In this document: positions 48,459 to 61,894 of the stretch, piece by piece | Numbering within the stretch: position 1 is the stretch's first letter | Layout: each line of letters starts with the position of its first letter | Origin: Nautilus pompilius | Taxonomy: Eukaryota; Mollusca; Cephalopoda; Nautilida; Nautilidae | Direction: 5' to 3' | Assembly: GCA_018389105.1 (NCBI GenBank) | Contig: JACATO010001433.1 | Span: forward strand, 575,501-639,500 | Length of the DNA stretch: 64,000 nucleotides | Made by a program: the position numbers and the translations under genes | Notes under the pieces: generated by a model | Seen by the model: only the letters and a program-made list of their open reading frames with translations | Database searches by the model: none | What the model was told of the DNA's origin: nothing

Positions 48459-48623
48459 ATGGTTGATGAGATCTGGCTGACCACTGCCCGAAGGTATCGC
48501 CGCATACCGCAGGAGTACCGAAACCTTGCCATATATATAATCCGGAACGTGCCCCGCCTCCTAGACAATCTACAGAGACAATTAAAGGAGCTGCACGCGC
48601 GAGAATCACCCAACTTCAGATGA
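48459..48623 (+). CDS. Small open frame, 54 codons, unrecognised
   Basis: ATG to TGA, encoding MVDEIWLTTARRYRRIPQEY, then NLAIYIIRNVPRLLDNLQRQ and LKELHARESPNFR. The composition (amphipathic, Leu/Arg-rich helices) looks protein-like. A possible acceptor, cttgtcttcgcag near 48391, lies upstream, but its continuous frame closes within 100 bases. It could be a frame-broken relic or chance. Confidence 0.2.
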   Translation: MVDEIWLTTARRYRRIPQEYRNLAIYIIRNVPRLLDNLQRQLKELHARESPNFR

Positions 48624-49718
48624 TTTGATTCGAATAGATCAAAGAATTCTGAAGCCGGAGAATATTAGCAGAATCTTGTGATTTTTAAAATTGACTAATT
48701 TTTATATATATATTTTGCACAGAGAATATCTTTCAGTGTGGAAGAGACGGGAGCCTGTTGTGACGTATCACATACTATCTCAACCTCCCCTGTTTAGAGA
48801 TTTAAATATAAGGCCTCGGTCCGGATTACAAACCGACAGTGTCAGCGTCTAAGTGCAACCTCTAGTAATGTTTACGTGAATGCTTTTTACAGATAACAGC
48901 CCGGCTCACACAAAATGCTTACTGTCTCAGAGGTGGGGCTGGTTGCCCGACCCTAAATGCATCTACGAACCTGTTTTACATTTGCTATAACAAAAAAACA
49001 TCTACCGCGGGTACAGTTGCTTCAGTTGCAATAAAAACCTAGAAGTCAATTAGCTTTACACACTTACGCAAGCACTAAAGCACTTTGTTATATTCCCAGA
49101 TATAAATTATAAACTTTAAAAAAAAAATGTAAACATAAATCCATAAATATTATATATTTTTAAAATCGATAAACGGTTTACTTATTCCCCACGGAGCACG
49201 AACTAAGGGATCACACGATGCCCTGTCCTCCGAGGTTTAAAGATAAATAGACAGCCACCCACCCACTCCTGCTGTGGGGGAATCGAGCGGTCTATTATTC
49301 AGCCTGACAGTGGGACAGGTTGTGTCGCGACTGGCTACGGTAGCCCGGGTGGCATTAACCCTTTATCGACGCGAGGTCTCACGCTAAAAACCACCCTGCC
49401 CTTGCGTAAGAACTGCTACCAAATCTTCCTAAATTAGTGTTTCTTAAAGAAAGAGAGAAATAAAGCGATGAAAGCATCGTAGAGCGAAGAGAGTTTCCGT
49501 GTCGTTGTAATTATCGCTGATATTTTTTTTGTTTTTGTATTTCGTTTCGCTTTTGTCGGCCAGTTGGAATTTTATCGCTAAATCCATAAACAGACCGAGA
49601 GGAAAGTCGAAGGTGCCGTAGCATATTCACAAAGCCGATGACGATAATGGAATAAGAAAGAAAAGCGAATAAACAAATTGCGCGACATAATTAAAAATCG
49701 ACGACACCGAGCGCATTA
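48624..49718. other. Non-coding, no supported gene
   Basis: Stops in all frames, AT-rich around 49080-49180. Confidence 0.45.
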
Positions 49719-49766
49719 GCAGAAGTCCGTGACTTTAGAAGCGCAGAAGTCCGTGACTTTAGAAGC
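49719..49766. repeat. Perfect 24-bp tandem duplication
   Basis: Two exact adjacent copies of a 24-base unit starting gcagaagtccgtgactttag, followed by the first five bases of a third. The lack of divergence suggests a recent event. Confidence 0.95.
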
Positions 49767-50117
49767 GCAGATGTGGGTAGCGCGTCTGGGCATGGCTGGC
49801 TGTCAGTCAGCTTGCCGCCTTCAAGTATTCATACATTATAATGTCGTTAGACTTAAGGAATTCTTAACTAAAAAGACTGTTTAATGGCCATTTTATTTAT
49901 TTATTTTTTTTTTAAATTATCGAAGTAGAAATTACTGAAAACGTTTCAGAAACTGCAATCGATAACAAAATGGCGGTCATGACTGAAAGACTGCATTTTC
50001 GAAAGCTAAGCATTTGGTATTAAGCTGACCTCACATTTGCTGTATATTTAATGCAAATGAAAATTTTTGGTTATGCATGACTAAGGCGAGCAAGACGGAG
50101 GATGACTAAAACAGTAA

Positions 50118-50918
<801 letters not shown>

Positions 50919-50960
50919 CAGTGGAATCCCTATAACAACCAACCTTTTCCATGCCAGTTG
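50919..50960 (+). mobile_element. Possible Tigger/pogo-like terminal repeat
   Basis: TA followed by CAGTGGAATCCCTATAACAA. CAGTGGAA.CCC..ATAAC is a common form of Tigger/pogo ends. The opposite end and any transposase were not found nearby, so this may be a solo fragment or chance. Confidence 0.25.
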
Positions 50961-51417
50961 GATTTTTGTATTCCTAGTATTCAACGAGTACAGCGCGCTC
51001 TTTATAGAAATCTAGTTCTTATTCCGCTTCGATGACGTCACTGTTTTCTAATTTCCTTTCTTCTTTTCGCGATCAGCAAATCTCATACAAGTTCTCCTGA
51101 AGTGTTTCTTGAACGTGCTGTTGTATCTTCAGGATGCGATCTATTTCACTGTTCCAACAACAGCAGCAACAAAAGAAAAAAATATTAATTGTTCAGGAAA
51201 ACGAACGAACAGATCTAGAAGAGAGTTCTGCCTAAGTACTGCTTTTGTGACGTCACATTTAGAGGTTATACGGAAGTGGTCGAAAGCACAGACATTTCTA
51301 ATTGTTTGTGCTTAGCTTTAGGTTCTCCAAACTATATGAGTAAAAATTAAGTTTGATTTCTTTTTACGTGCACCTCGTTGTAGCCTGATGGCCTTCAAAG
51401 GATTAGTCTGCTGAATG

Positions 51418-51752
51418 CGAGAGAGAGAGAGAGAGAGATGAGAGAAGATGAGAGAGATTGAGAGAGATGGGGAGAGCGGAGAGAGAGAGAGAGAGATGGA
51501 TGGAGAGAGAGAGAGAGAGATTGAGAGAGATGGGGAGAGAGAGAGAGAGAGAGGATGAGAGAGAATGGGGAGAGAGGAGCGAGAGAAAGAGAGAGAGATG
51601 GAGAGAGGGAGAGAGGGAGAGAGGAGAGAGAGAGAAGAGAGAGGAGGAGAGATGGAGAGAGAGAGAGAGATTGAGAGAGAGAGAGAGAGAGAGAGGGAGG
51701 AGGAGAGAGGCGAGAGAGCGAGAGAGAGAGAGAGCGAGAGAGCGAGAGAGAT
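51418..51752. repeat. Interrupted (GA)n array
   Basis: About 335 bases of GA repeat with recurring GATGGAGAGAG, GATTGAGAG and GCGAGAG blocks. Ser/Leu and Arg/Glu frames over it are artefacts. Confidence 0.95.
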
Positions 51753-52655
51753 GGAGAAAGCTATAATCTATAGAACGAGAGTTAACAGGTCTTTCAGCGA
51801 TTAGGCTCAATTTTTTTCTTAAACCTAAACGCTGCTGAAAGTAAAATAAATAAATAAAATATAAGATTCAGCTGGAAACGTGTTTTTTTTAACATTTAAT
51901 TTTTTCTCTTTGTTTCTTTCCTTCTTGTTAGACATGGGAGGCAAATCATTACAGCGCAAATGTTTCCAATACAAGGGAAGTAATAGCTTCCAATTTAGTT
52001 TCCGAGTTTGCTGCAGTAGGTTGGCAGCCCAGGTCACCAGTCCGCCAACACTATGCATACTTTCATAAATGAAAACTAACAGATGAATTACCAGTTTTAA
52101 AAAATTTTAATTAAAAAATGGAATTAGTTAATAAATATAGAAATTCAAACTGTATATTTTTCCTCTTTTCTCTTTGTTAATCTGGTGATGATGCTGAGAA
52201 AGAAAAAAGATATTCGTATTATTTCTATTAATTAGGTGTTTGGAACTCGTGAATAGAGCAAAACCCTTCCGACCGCCTACAGCTGCTGTAACTGAAAATT
52301 AGTGAGTAAAACAAATTAATAGCAACTGTAGTTAATAATAAGAGAATTAATTTTCTCTGGGAATCCTAGCGTAAGTGATAACGGGTTCTTTCCTCAATGT
52401 GAGTACAAAACTAATTTACACGCACCTGGCTTAAATAATCATCATATCCCCAACTACATACGAGTTCGATGTGTACTTAAATACAAGTTACTTAGCTCTG
52501 TAGACGAATTAGTTATATGTAAATATCTTTTAATAGAAACTACAGACTTATAATACAAAGGAACAACAACCATTTAGATGAATAAACAAATATTCGTTTG
52601 CTCCATGATTAATGATAAATTTAACGCTTTAAAGATGAGTTTGCATAGAATTAAT

Positions 52656-52656
<1 letters not shown>

Positions 52657-52688
<32 letters not shown>

Positions 52689-52726
52689 TAATAATAATAA
52701 TAAAATAATAATAATAATAATAATAA
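52657..52726. repeat. Interrupted (AAT)n microsatellite
   Basis: AAT units with ATAATA and AAAATA interruptions. Confidence 0.9.
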
Positions 52727-55700
52727 ATGAAATTACGACAGCCTTCTCATTAGATGCTTACAGCTCGAGAGGCGATTAGTTTAAGGCGATAACTGCTGAA
52801 TTCATGCAAAATTACAATTTTTAAAAGTATACAACTGCTGTTGTTTCGTTATCCTTCACACGTTAGTTAGCTTTTTACAAAATAATTTTATTTAAAAATC
52901 GACAGAGTTGATTCTACACGGGACGGTAGCCATCTCTATTTCAGTGCCTCAGTCGTGGCAATCTCTGGTCTTCCCTCCGGCCCCGCTGCGCCCTCTACTG
53001 GCTTTAGATTTTACTACACTACACACAGGATCGACTCTTTCTGTTAGAACGATAATTTAAATCCACATCCATGCGTGAAGATGCGACGTGGATTTGGAAA
53101 ATTAAATGCAATTTTAACAGTCCCTGCCACTTCCTGTTCTTAACCCGGTAAGGTCCTCGGGAAGGGCCGCTAATGCGAGTGACAGGTGAGGAGACTCCAC
53201 ACTTTTGCTGTTATACTGGACGCCATGTCTGAAACCATATCAGCTTCATTTATTCCAAGGCGATGAACTACCGAAGTTCTCCAGGGGGGGGGGAGGGTGT
53301 TTTGAGCAGCAAAGTTACTGCCGGAATATTTTGATATACGCTGTATATCTTCGCCGTCGAGCTACGCGGAATTTCCTTCCGCGTCTTAAAACGAGAGATT
53401 AGAGTGAGAGATGGGGTCGGTAAGTCGACACGGCCAGGAGCTACCGCGTTGAGATAGAGTGCCGGTCGGCATGGTGACAGAGACAGCCGTGCCGCCGAGA
53501 GGGGAGGGGTCGTTAAGTCCAGCAAGTAAGACTGACATACCCTGATAGAGGAGGCCCACCTCGGCTCTAGGATTACGGCGATCACCCCGTAACACTGGAG
53601 ATAAGCTTATCTAGAGAGAGAGAGAGAGAGTAGACGGCGAATTTCGGAAAGCGAACCGTCGGTTTATCTCCCCTTAGAGGTTTGGTTTCTGTTGGACGGA
53701 ACTTTCTGAAAGATTATAAACTATGCTCCATAGTTTGTTTTTATATTAACGGTGTTCGTGATTGTATAGAAGTTGTGTTTAAAACCACCGGAAGTGGAGG
53801 GGAGGTGCTCTCCCTTGAGGCTTTCTGAGGAACAGAGGAAATTATCTTCCGGTTGACGGGGTTTTTCAATAAACAAAATTGGCTTGGTTTTAATACTTTC
53901 AGAGAAGTGAACAGGCAAAAGAGGGACGGACAGACTTGATGCCATTTGTAAACAGCATTTAATGATTGCACTTAGTCATTTTTAAGGAAAATTACAGTAC
54001 TGAACATCTCCAAAAGCCAAAAATGCATTCTTTTCACGAAAGCAGTCTTTAAACATTAAATAAGGAGTATATAACACCAGAAGTCTACAACGCTGGAAGT
54101 ATGCAAATCAGCGTGGCTGGCTGACGGGTGAACGACCGATGGCGTTCTCGGATATTCTCGCGTCCTCGGTTTCACCAGCATCGAGATTTCATCTCGAACG
54201 AAGACGTGCGTGTCTCTCTCCATCGATTTTGACACACACACACACATATATATATATATTATAAAGTGGAAAGGAAAAAACAAAATTAATGAGAGAAGAT
54301 AAGGCAAAAAAAAAAACAACAAAAAGACAAACCCAACGATAACATTTGCTGCTATCTCTGGATGCTGCGAGCTGGTGGTTACTTGATACGAACGGGCGTG
54401 GTCCGTCTGATTGAGCCCCTCTCCACAGCCCGGGCGGACCTGATTACCAGTTCGATGTATCCTAGCATAGCTCTGCCCACAGTAGCTGGCTGATAACGTC
54501 CAGGTGAAGACGAAACCTTTGATGCGGATTCCTCCTTTATCTGCAGCCGGTGTTTTGGGATATTTATGCAAGCTCCTACAAAGACCACTCTGTTAAAGAT
54601 AACGGCAGACTCGAGTTCGCTTAGCAGCTGTTATGAATTTGCTGTGCAACGCATGTTCGGAGTGGGCTGCCATCTGGTGGCCTAGCGGGGCAGAGAATTT
54701 TGGCGAAAACTAAAACCCGGGTCAACGGGTGGCGACTTCATGTCGCTTACCATATAATGAAAACAGCGGTAATAGTTTTAACCTCCCCTCTCCAATTCTG
54801 CATTGAACAAAAGTTAAATACCTTGTTGTTTCTACCAGCGTCTTCAAAAGCAAGACTTATGAAGCAAAAATCCTCTTTCTTCGTGAGTAAGCAAGAGATA
54901 AGCTAAAGTATTCTACACTTTTCGCAGGCTTCATGTTTAAGCTTTACTTCACCTTTTACTGACATCTGGACGGGATACTTGTGCGACATTTTCTCTCGTG
55001 CATTTAAGGTAGTATTTCCTCTTTGTTTTATTTGCTCAGCTCCAGTAAACAGAGATTGTGGAGAAATGCTAGACTTAGGAAAACGAAACTCTGTTTAAAG
55101 TCGATGAGGCCGTTGGTTCCGAATGGCGATCAAACGAACCAAGTCGGAGTGTATTCATGGTAGGGTTGTGTTACAGCGCAGAGACTGAGTGTGGCGGCTT
55201 ATAATCGCCGTCGTATTTCCCTTTTCAGGTTGCCAAGGTCTATAACATAAACAACAAAGGTACTTTCTTTTTAAGAAGTAAACCGATACCTTCTCTGATA
55301 CGTGTGGGAATGAGTGGAGAGGGAGATCTGAGTTTAAACTTCATCGAAGGATTTTCCAAAGCCGTAAGGGGCTCACATTTCAGCTCTTGAAGATTAACGT
55401 TCTGTTTTAATTAATTTATTTAATAAATTTTACATATTTAGTCATCGTTGTGATAAGTCGCGTTCTCGATTTTTAAAAAAAAAAATTTTTTTTTACTGTA
55501 TTTCCGTAAAATCAAACTGGTCAAAGTATTTTATTTGGCTATTTGACATCCATTTTTTTTCTTTTTCTGGACTGACGCATGTGCAAAGAATACTACTTCC
55601 CCTTCCGGTTACTTATACGTGATGTGGCACGTTAGAGGAAATACGTCATGAGTCTAATCACGACGTCGGGATCATTGCGCCGCCGTCCAATCCTCAGCTG

Positions 55701-57880
55701 CAAGGACTGCACTTGGTAACGTACCAGTACAAGTCGGAAATATGCTGATCCCTAGCTTTCCGAGAATGTGGGAAAAGGGGCTAATTTTAACGAACGGTAA
55801 TTTTTTTCAAGTCAGCTGATAAAGCTTGTGAACTAGGAGCGACACCCGCACGTGATTCGAGTGATGAGACTGGCTGGACAAAGTTTCAGAAGAATACACG
55901 TGGGATGGCTTTCTTCTGTGGGTCCCCCCCCACGCGTCTTTACAGTGCGAGGTCGGTGCATTCTCGCATGATGCAACAAAACCGCGGAACTGTCTCATGG
56001 CCGCCTGCCTGGTTAGCGGTGTAGTCGGCAGAGCCAACGGATTAGTGGGCAGGTGTTGTCGCAGAGAGTGGTGATTCATCCGATACAACCTACACACACA
56101 CACACGTACACTCATATACACACATACACTCACACAGTGTTAGTTTAGTTAATGTTAAGCGCGGAATGGATTCCGAAGTATGAGATAATGACGGTTGTAA
56201 TCTATCTCACATATACGCCCAAAGGACAGTTCAGCTTTAATAACTGATAGAAATATCCAAGAGGGCGATCGTGGTTTGTGGATTTTCGGTTGTTTCTAGT
56301 AGTCTGTAAACCTGAAGGAGTTCTAGACGATCTGTGCGGAACCATTTCCTATGATTAACCCTAGGAAGACCGGCACTCACGCGGTGGGCAAACAAAGCCG
56401 ACGAAGGATGGTAGACGCAGCACAGACGACGGGTAATTTCCAATTAAGACGACGACAAAGACTCGGCTTTATTTTTCTGCGCGACTGACCGAGCGACCCT
56501 GGCCGTCTGTTGTTGGGAGCCGCGCTCTCCTCGCCATGTTGTGCGACTTGAGTTACCGAACTTCAGCTAAAGCGGAGTTTCTGTTACCCCCCCCAACCCA
56601 GCGAGAGACGGGCGACGGAAGCCGGTTGTGTAGGCGGCGGCGCGTCTTTCGTTAACGCCTGCCGAAAACCGGAAGAGTTCTCCCGCCGCTTGGAATGATG
56701 GGAACGCTTCGCCGGACAATCGAATAAGCATTGGGGGGGGTCGCGCCGTGTTGGGAGAGGTAGTTTGCTTGATTCGCGCAGCCTCTTTGATGTTTCAGCC
56801 ATTCTATTTTACCTTAGACCGAGCTGTCGGAACTTCGCTGACGTCTGCCCGGAAGAGCAGCAGCGACCTCTTGCGATAGCGCGGTTCGAAGTTTCTATTT
56901 GCCTCTTAGAAAGCCAAAGGACGATGTTCGCTCACTGTAACCTGACTACTACAACGAGATCGTAAATTTCGATCAATAAGTAGAACAGGGAAAATAAGGC
57001 AAAAAAAAAAAAAACAGAATACACAAACGATAGACACATAAATGAATAGAGTGAAATTCCCTTTCTTCAGTCCAGGAGTTCTTATACAAAATCCAGGGCT
57101 AGAGAAAATAAGGGGGAGACTACCCCGAGCAGTACGACTAATAAATTCTGACGTCGTATTCAGTGTATGGCGTAGAGCCGTATGCGAGGAAAGAACAAAT
57201 GAAAACGGACGGTCAGAAATGCAGGTATGACTTTGTAACATTATCATTCGTGCTTTTATCTAAGTCAACCAAACAGTAATTTGAACTCGTCGGTCGCACG
57301 GTGTTGGTTGGCGGCTGGTATACCGCCACCCATCGACACCGGGCGGAACTACCAGCCCAGCCAGCCAGCGAGATGTCCGCAATAAACCCCCGTACGATAG
57401 CCTCGTTCCGGTCTTCAGAAAAGGGGAAAACTACTTCCAGAAGCCAACGGTGAATCAGCGACCGCCGTGCGTCTTCTTCTTTGAGCCATTCACGAGATGC
57501 GTAGAGATAATTTGTAAGCACTTGTTTCTAAGCTTTTATCGAAATGGTCAAGAGTGATCCTATTGAAGATGGTGAAAGCTTTTTAAAATTTTGTAGATTA
57601 CGTAAGTATGCCCACACCCCTTTTCGAACGAGTATATGTCGCCATAAGTCTCACGGTAAAATATGGGAGATTTCGGTTGGCATTTCAGCCACTGTACACA
57701 ATGACCCTGTTTGCTCTGAATTTTTACAAGTCTCCGGTTCTTGAGGTAACTGCTGTTTATTAGGCAAAATATGGCGATAATTGTTTCAGTGGAAGAAATT
57801 AACAATTTATTTTTTGCATTTAAATAAAAGCAGGCATAATTATTGAAGAGAAAAACGATTGCGATTGTATTCTTTTTTAG
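52727..57880. other. Intergenic, no supported gene
   Basis: Open frames at 53268-53595, 54056-54588, 55807-56133, 56906-57247 and 57213-57521 (minus) and 57544-57744 (plus) are not protein-like and have no paired splice borders. Short GA, CA and TA runs occur (53612-53630, 54233-54259, 56093-56104). Confidence 0.4.
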
Positions 57881-57959
57881 GATAACGATGCAAAGGGTAT
57901 TTTGAGAAGTCTGTCTTACGTAAGAGATTCGTATTTTCACAGTTCATAGGAATCATTAA

Positions 57960-59421
57960 AAATCTATCGAAATTTATTCCAACTTGGAAATTTGAAACCG
58001 TTATCTTTCGCTTCTCCAATGAGTGTTGAGAAGTGAGATTTTTCTTTTAACAGAAGCATTTGAAGTCGGGATATGGGGAATTGAGCAAACAGTTGGAGGA
58101 AGGGTTAGTGGAGAATTCTTGGAACTTGGAAGAGATTATCAACTTCCGCTTTTCTTCAACAGACTCATATTTGTGGTTGCTAAATTCCTCATGAAGAGAG
58201 GAAGCTAAATTGAAATTCAAGAAGCTCAGTTCATCAAAAATTTCTCCAATTGTTCCACTTGGCAGCTGCTACTGCTAGATAAACTATCGGTCCTTTTTCT
58301 GTCAGTGAAATCCAAATCAAGATGTTTGATAATTTCAGAAAGACAGAACTATTTTAGTACATAAAGTTGAAAAATGACGAAACATTAAAGAAGTTCTTTG
58401 TCAATTATTCTAGTAAATATAAGCATCTTCTGAGTGCAACTGATAAATCTGACTTCTTGTGTAAGTGCCAAAAAAATCTTCGATATTTTCTCGCTTCCAT
58501 GGGCTTTTTAAAAATTTCAGTTTCCTTAGGAGCTTCAATAAAAATGAAGCCTTGTTTTTCTAGTTACTTTCAAAACGCTTTTTCTAAAAAAAAATGGCAG
58601 GGAAAACGGTTGCTCCAAAAGAGCAGAGTTCGTGTATTTCTTTAGTTCTATTCTTCCTGCAAGAGAATTATGCCAAAGTTTTCATAACGATGAGCTCATT
58701 ATCACAAGAAAGTTGATCACTTGCTTTATTAGATGCATTATGGAGAATGTAATCGATACATTCAATTCTAAAAATGCCTGAAATGTATTTTTTCCTTCAG
58801 CAAGGCATTATTATCTTCTTTTTTCCTCTCCACTAGAACTGTTACTGGAATTATCTGCTCAGTAAGCCATGAGATGGGAATTATTTAGTTAGGATGTTTT
58901 TATTGTGCTATCTAGAAATGTAAATGCTTCTTTAGAATTTTTAGCAGTAGAGACAAAAATTTCCAAACGTCTGACTGGAAGAGATGGACATTGTGGAATT
59001 ATCTGATCACAATTTGAAAAGTTTCGATCACTTTATGATTGAATGCGTTAGTAGAAATGTTCGACAGTTTAATCCGAAGAATATGGGCAAAGATACTGAA
59101 AGCAATGGCTTTACTTATGTTTTAATAGAAGAGTATTTTTTTGGCCATGGCTGAATCGGGAAAGAGTAAAGGATAAAATTTCTGAAGCAATGAGTCGCTC
59201 TGAATGAATAACATTGTTTGATTGTGTACAAACAATGGCCCCTTCTGCTCCCAATGTTTTAAAGTCTTCAGAATGGAATAAGTATTTTGAGACTGAATAT
59301 GGAATTTTCTGGTGGATTTTAATCGCTTGTCATTGGTAACCTGAGATATTTCTTTTGGTTTCGTTGTCGCAGGTTTCTCAGTAACGATATTTTTTTTTCT
59401 TTTTAACTCTTTTTTTGACAT
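57960..59421 (-). mobile_element. Decayed hAT transposase
   Basis: The minus strand starts near 59421 with a Lys-rich segment (MSKKELKRKKN), then FYPLLFPDSAMAKKI near 59125-59180, matching the FPDS.IAK motif of ZBED/KIAA1586-like hAT transposases. It ends near 58010-58090 with IPTSNASVKRKISLLN, the C-terminal dimerisation motif (usual P.SNA..ERVFS). Many stops and frame changes lie between. Sequence motifs differ from the hAT relics at 13.6 and 21-22.7 kb, so this is a different hAT lineage. Confidence 0.75.
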
Positions 59422-61304
59422 AAGTTAGAACGATAACCGGGGCTGGATAGAGATATGTAGACAACACTAAACTGAACAGGTTCCAGTCCATACAATGAAC
59501 AGCTCTTTGAGAATACCGCAGACGCCCCACGAAGGGAGAACGGTCACTTTTACCGCCTGACAGTGGCATCTAGGCTATGGGTGGGACACAGATAGACTTC
59601 CCATGTTATGGGGCTTGTAGAACCCTTCCTCGGAAGCGAATATACGAAAATTCTTCACTTTCAGATGTTGGAAGAAAATAAGGGTCCAAAACGTAGGACT
59701 TCTCCATACAATATAGGACATAGGGTCAGCCAAGTCAGAGGTCGCTAGAAGTCATGCTGAGACAGTTTTCCCACTGTCTGCATATCTGATATTTAGAATC
59801 CATCTATGTTCTTGGTTCTGGTTGGCCGCGATGCGCGATTCTGCCAACTCGGCGCTGAAGAAGCAGCCCGAGGCTATTACTTCGCTGTATTGATTCTACT
59901 GCCATTGAAGGCGCGAGGTCGGTTATAACGTCGAATAAAGTCTTCTAAAACGTTCCCCCTTTCTGTTTTTTTCTTCTTCTTCCTACGTATCCACACAAAA
60001 AATCTTAAAGCGGCGTGAACCCTCTTTGGGTAAAGAAGTTACCACCGCGAGAATGGGCCCTAATAAATTAGGGAGGAAAAATAGAACGCAACTTTTCGGG
60101 ACAAACTTGGCGATTTTTATTCGGAAAAAGAAAAAGACACTTCGTGAAAATACCAGAACATAACCCAGAGAAAAACTCCATCTCTGGCGACAGACTTCCG
60201 GCCGTCAGTATTTTTAGTTAGCAAACCAACCGTCACAGCTCATTCCTTTCAAATGGACATTATTATTATTGGTTGTGTGAAGATGTCGCTCGCAAGAAGC
60301 CGTCGTTAGGCGGTGTCGCTGTCTTCCTCTCGCCCAGTGCAAGTAACCTGGCGGTAAAGAAGTTCACGCGGAAGCTGCCGTCCCCACATCTCAGGGCGAC
60401 AACTCGACGACATCGTAACTCCGAGCCGAGTCTGGTTGAGGGTTCTGTCTCCCTACCTACTGGTCACAATCTAGACATGGCGCCTCCTCAGCTGCATCAT
60501 TCTACTGTCGCGATTTAGTCGAATGCCCTGCTCTTTAAATGGTATGAAGTAATGGTATTTTAAGGAACAAAATAGTTTTTGTTTGTTTGCCGTAAATGCC
60601 CCGTCAAATTCAGTGCAATATACACTGCCAACCACAAGTGTGCACACGTAACCCCTTCCCAGCGGAATAATTTATTAAGCGAGACGGTTCGGTAAGTATT
60701 GGGCAACAAAAGTTCTGAAATAACTTATTTCATTTCTCCCCCTGTTTTTACCTGTATGAGTATTCTAGAAGTAATAATCTTATAGATTCAACTTTGCATT
60801 TATAAATCGATTGATGTATGAAAACGGATCATTTCATTGGTAGTTTACAATGATGGACGACACAGTAGGTACATTGGCCATGTATTGGACATGATGGATC
60901 TCGACTCTCCTCGGCAATTAAATCATTCTAAGTGACAGTAGAATAAGGTAAACACCAGGTTAAAAACAACGCGAGCTACGTTTTGAAGAAAGAGAGAAGG
61001 AGAACAAACACATTGCGCTGAGTGAGTGGGTTTATACGTAACATATAAACAGATCGAGGGGCTAAGGAGACTTTGGAGCTGCTCGGTAATCCGCGACCTT
61101 CCGTCAAGTTTTTGTTCACACCTTTGCCTAATTATGTTGTCACGAGTTATAGCTATTTTCAGGGAATGGTGGAAGAATGGCGAGCTTGTATTTATCGTGT
61201 GACAGGCAAGAACAAATACTTTACAAAAGAAAATGTTTAAACGCAATTGGATGAACCATATGTTTTTCTACAAGCGATGTTTAAGAGCCGCTTTAAAGAA
61301 GCTG
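59422..61304. other. Intergenic, no supported gene
   Basis: A plus frame at 60273-60518 (81 codons, Ser/Pro/Arg-rich) is open but has no splice support or known motif. Confidence 0.4.
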
Positions 61305-61306
61305 TT

Positions 61307-61340
<34 letters not shown>

Positions 61341-61431
61341 CATCTCTCTCTCTCTCTCTCTCTCCATCTCTCTCTCTCCTCCATCATCATCATCATCATC
61401 ATCTTCTCTCTCTCTCTCTCTCCTCTCTCCA

Positions 61432-61464
<33 letters not shown>

Positions 61465-61476
61465 CATCTCTCTCTC

Positions 61477-61510
<34 letters not shown>

Positions 61511-61659
61511 TCTCTCTCTCTCTCCATCTCTCTCTCCTCCATCATCATATCATCATCATCATCATCATCATCTCTCTCTCTCCTCTCTCTCTCTCTCCTC
61601 CATCATCATCATCATCTCTCTCTCTCTCTGTCTCTCTCTCTCTCCATCTCTCTCTCTCA

Positions 61660-61693
<34 letters not shown>

Positions 61694-61815
61694 TCTCTCC
61701 TCCATCATCATCATCATCATCATCTCTCTCTCTCTCTCTCGCTCTCTCTCCATCTCTCTCTCCTCCATCATCATATCATCATCATCATCATCTCTCTCTC
61801 TCCTCTCTCTCTCTG

Positions 61816-61846
<31 letters not shown>

Positions 61847-61863
61847 CTCTCTCCTCTCTCTCT

Positions 61864-61894
<31 letters not shown>
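61305..61894. repeat. Composite (CT)n/(ATC)n array with higher-order structure
   Basis: About 590 bases in which CT blocks alternate five or more times with ATC blocks. Each ATC block is introduced by the same CTCTCCTCC junction and holds 4-9 units; two carry an identical ATCATATCATC slip (near 61543 and 61770). This points to duplication of whole CT+ATC modules. The Ser/Leu/His and Arg/Glu/Met frames over it are artefacts. Confidence 0.95.
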
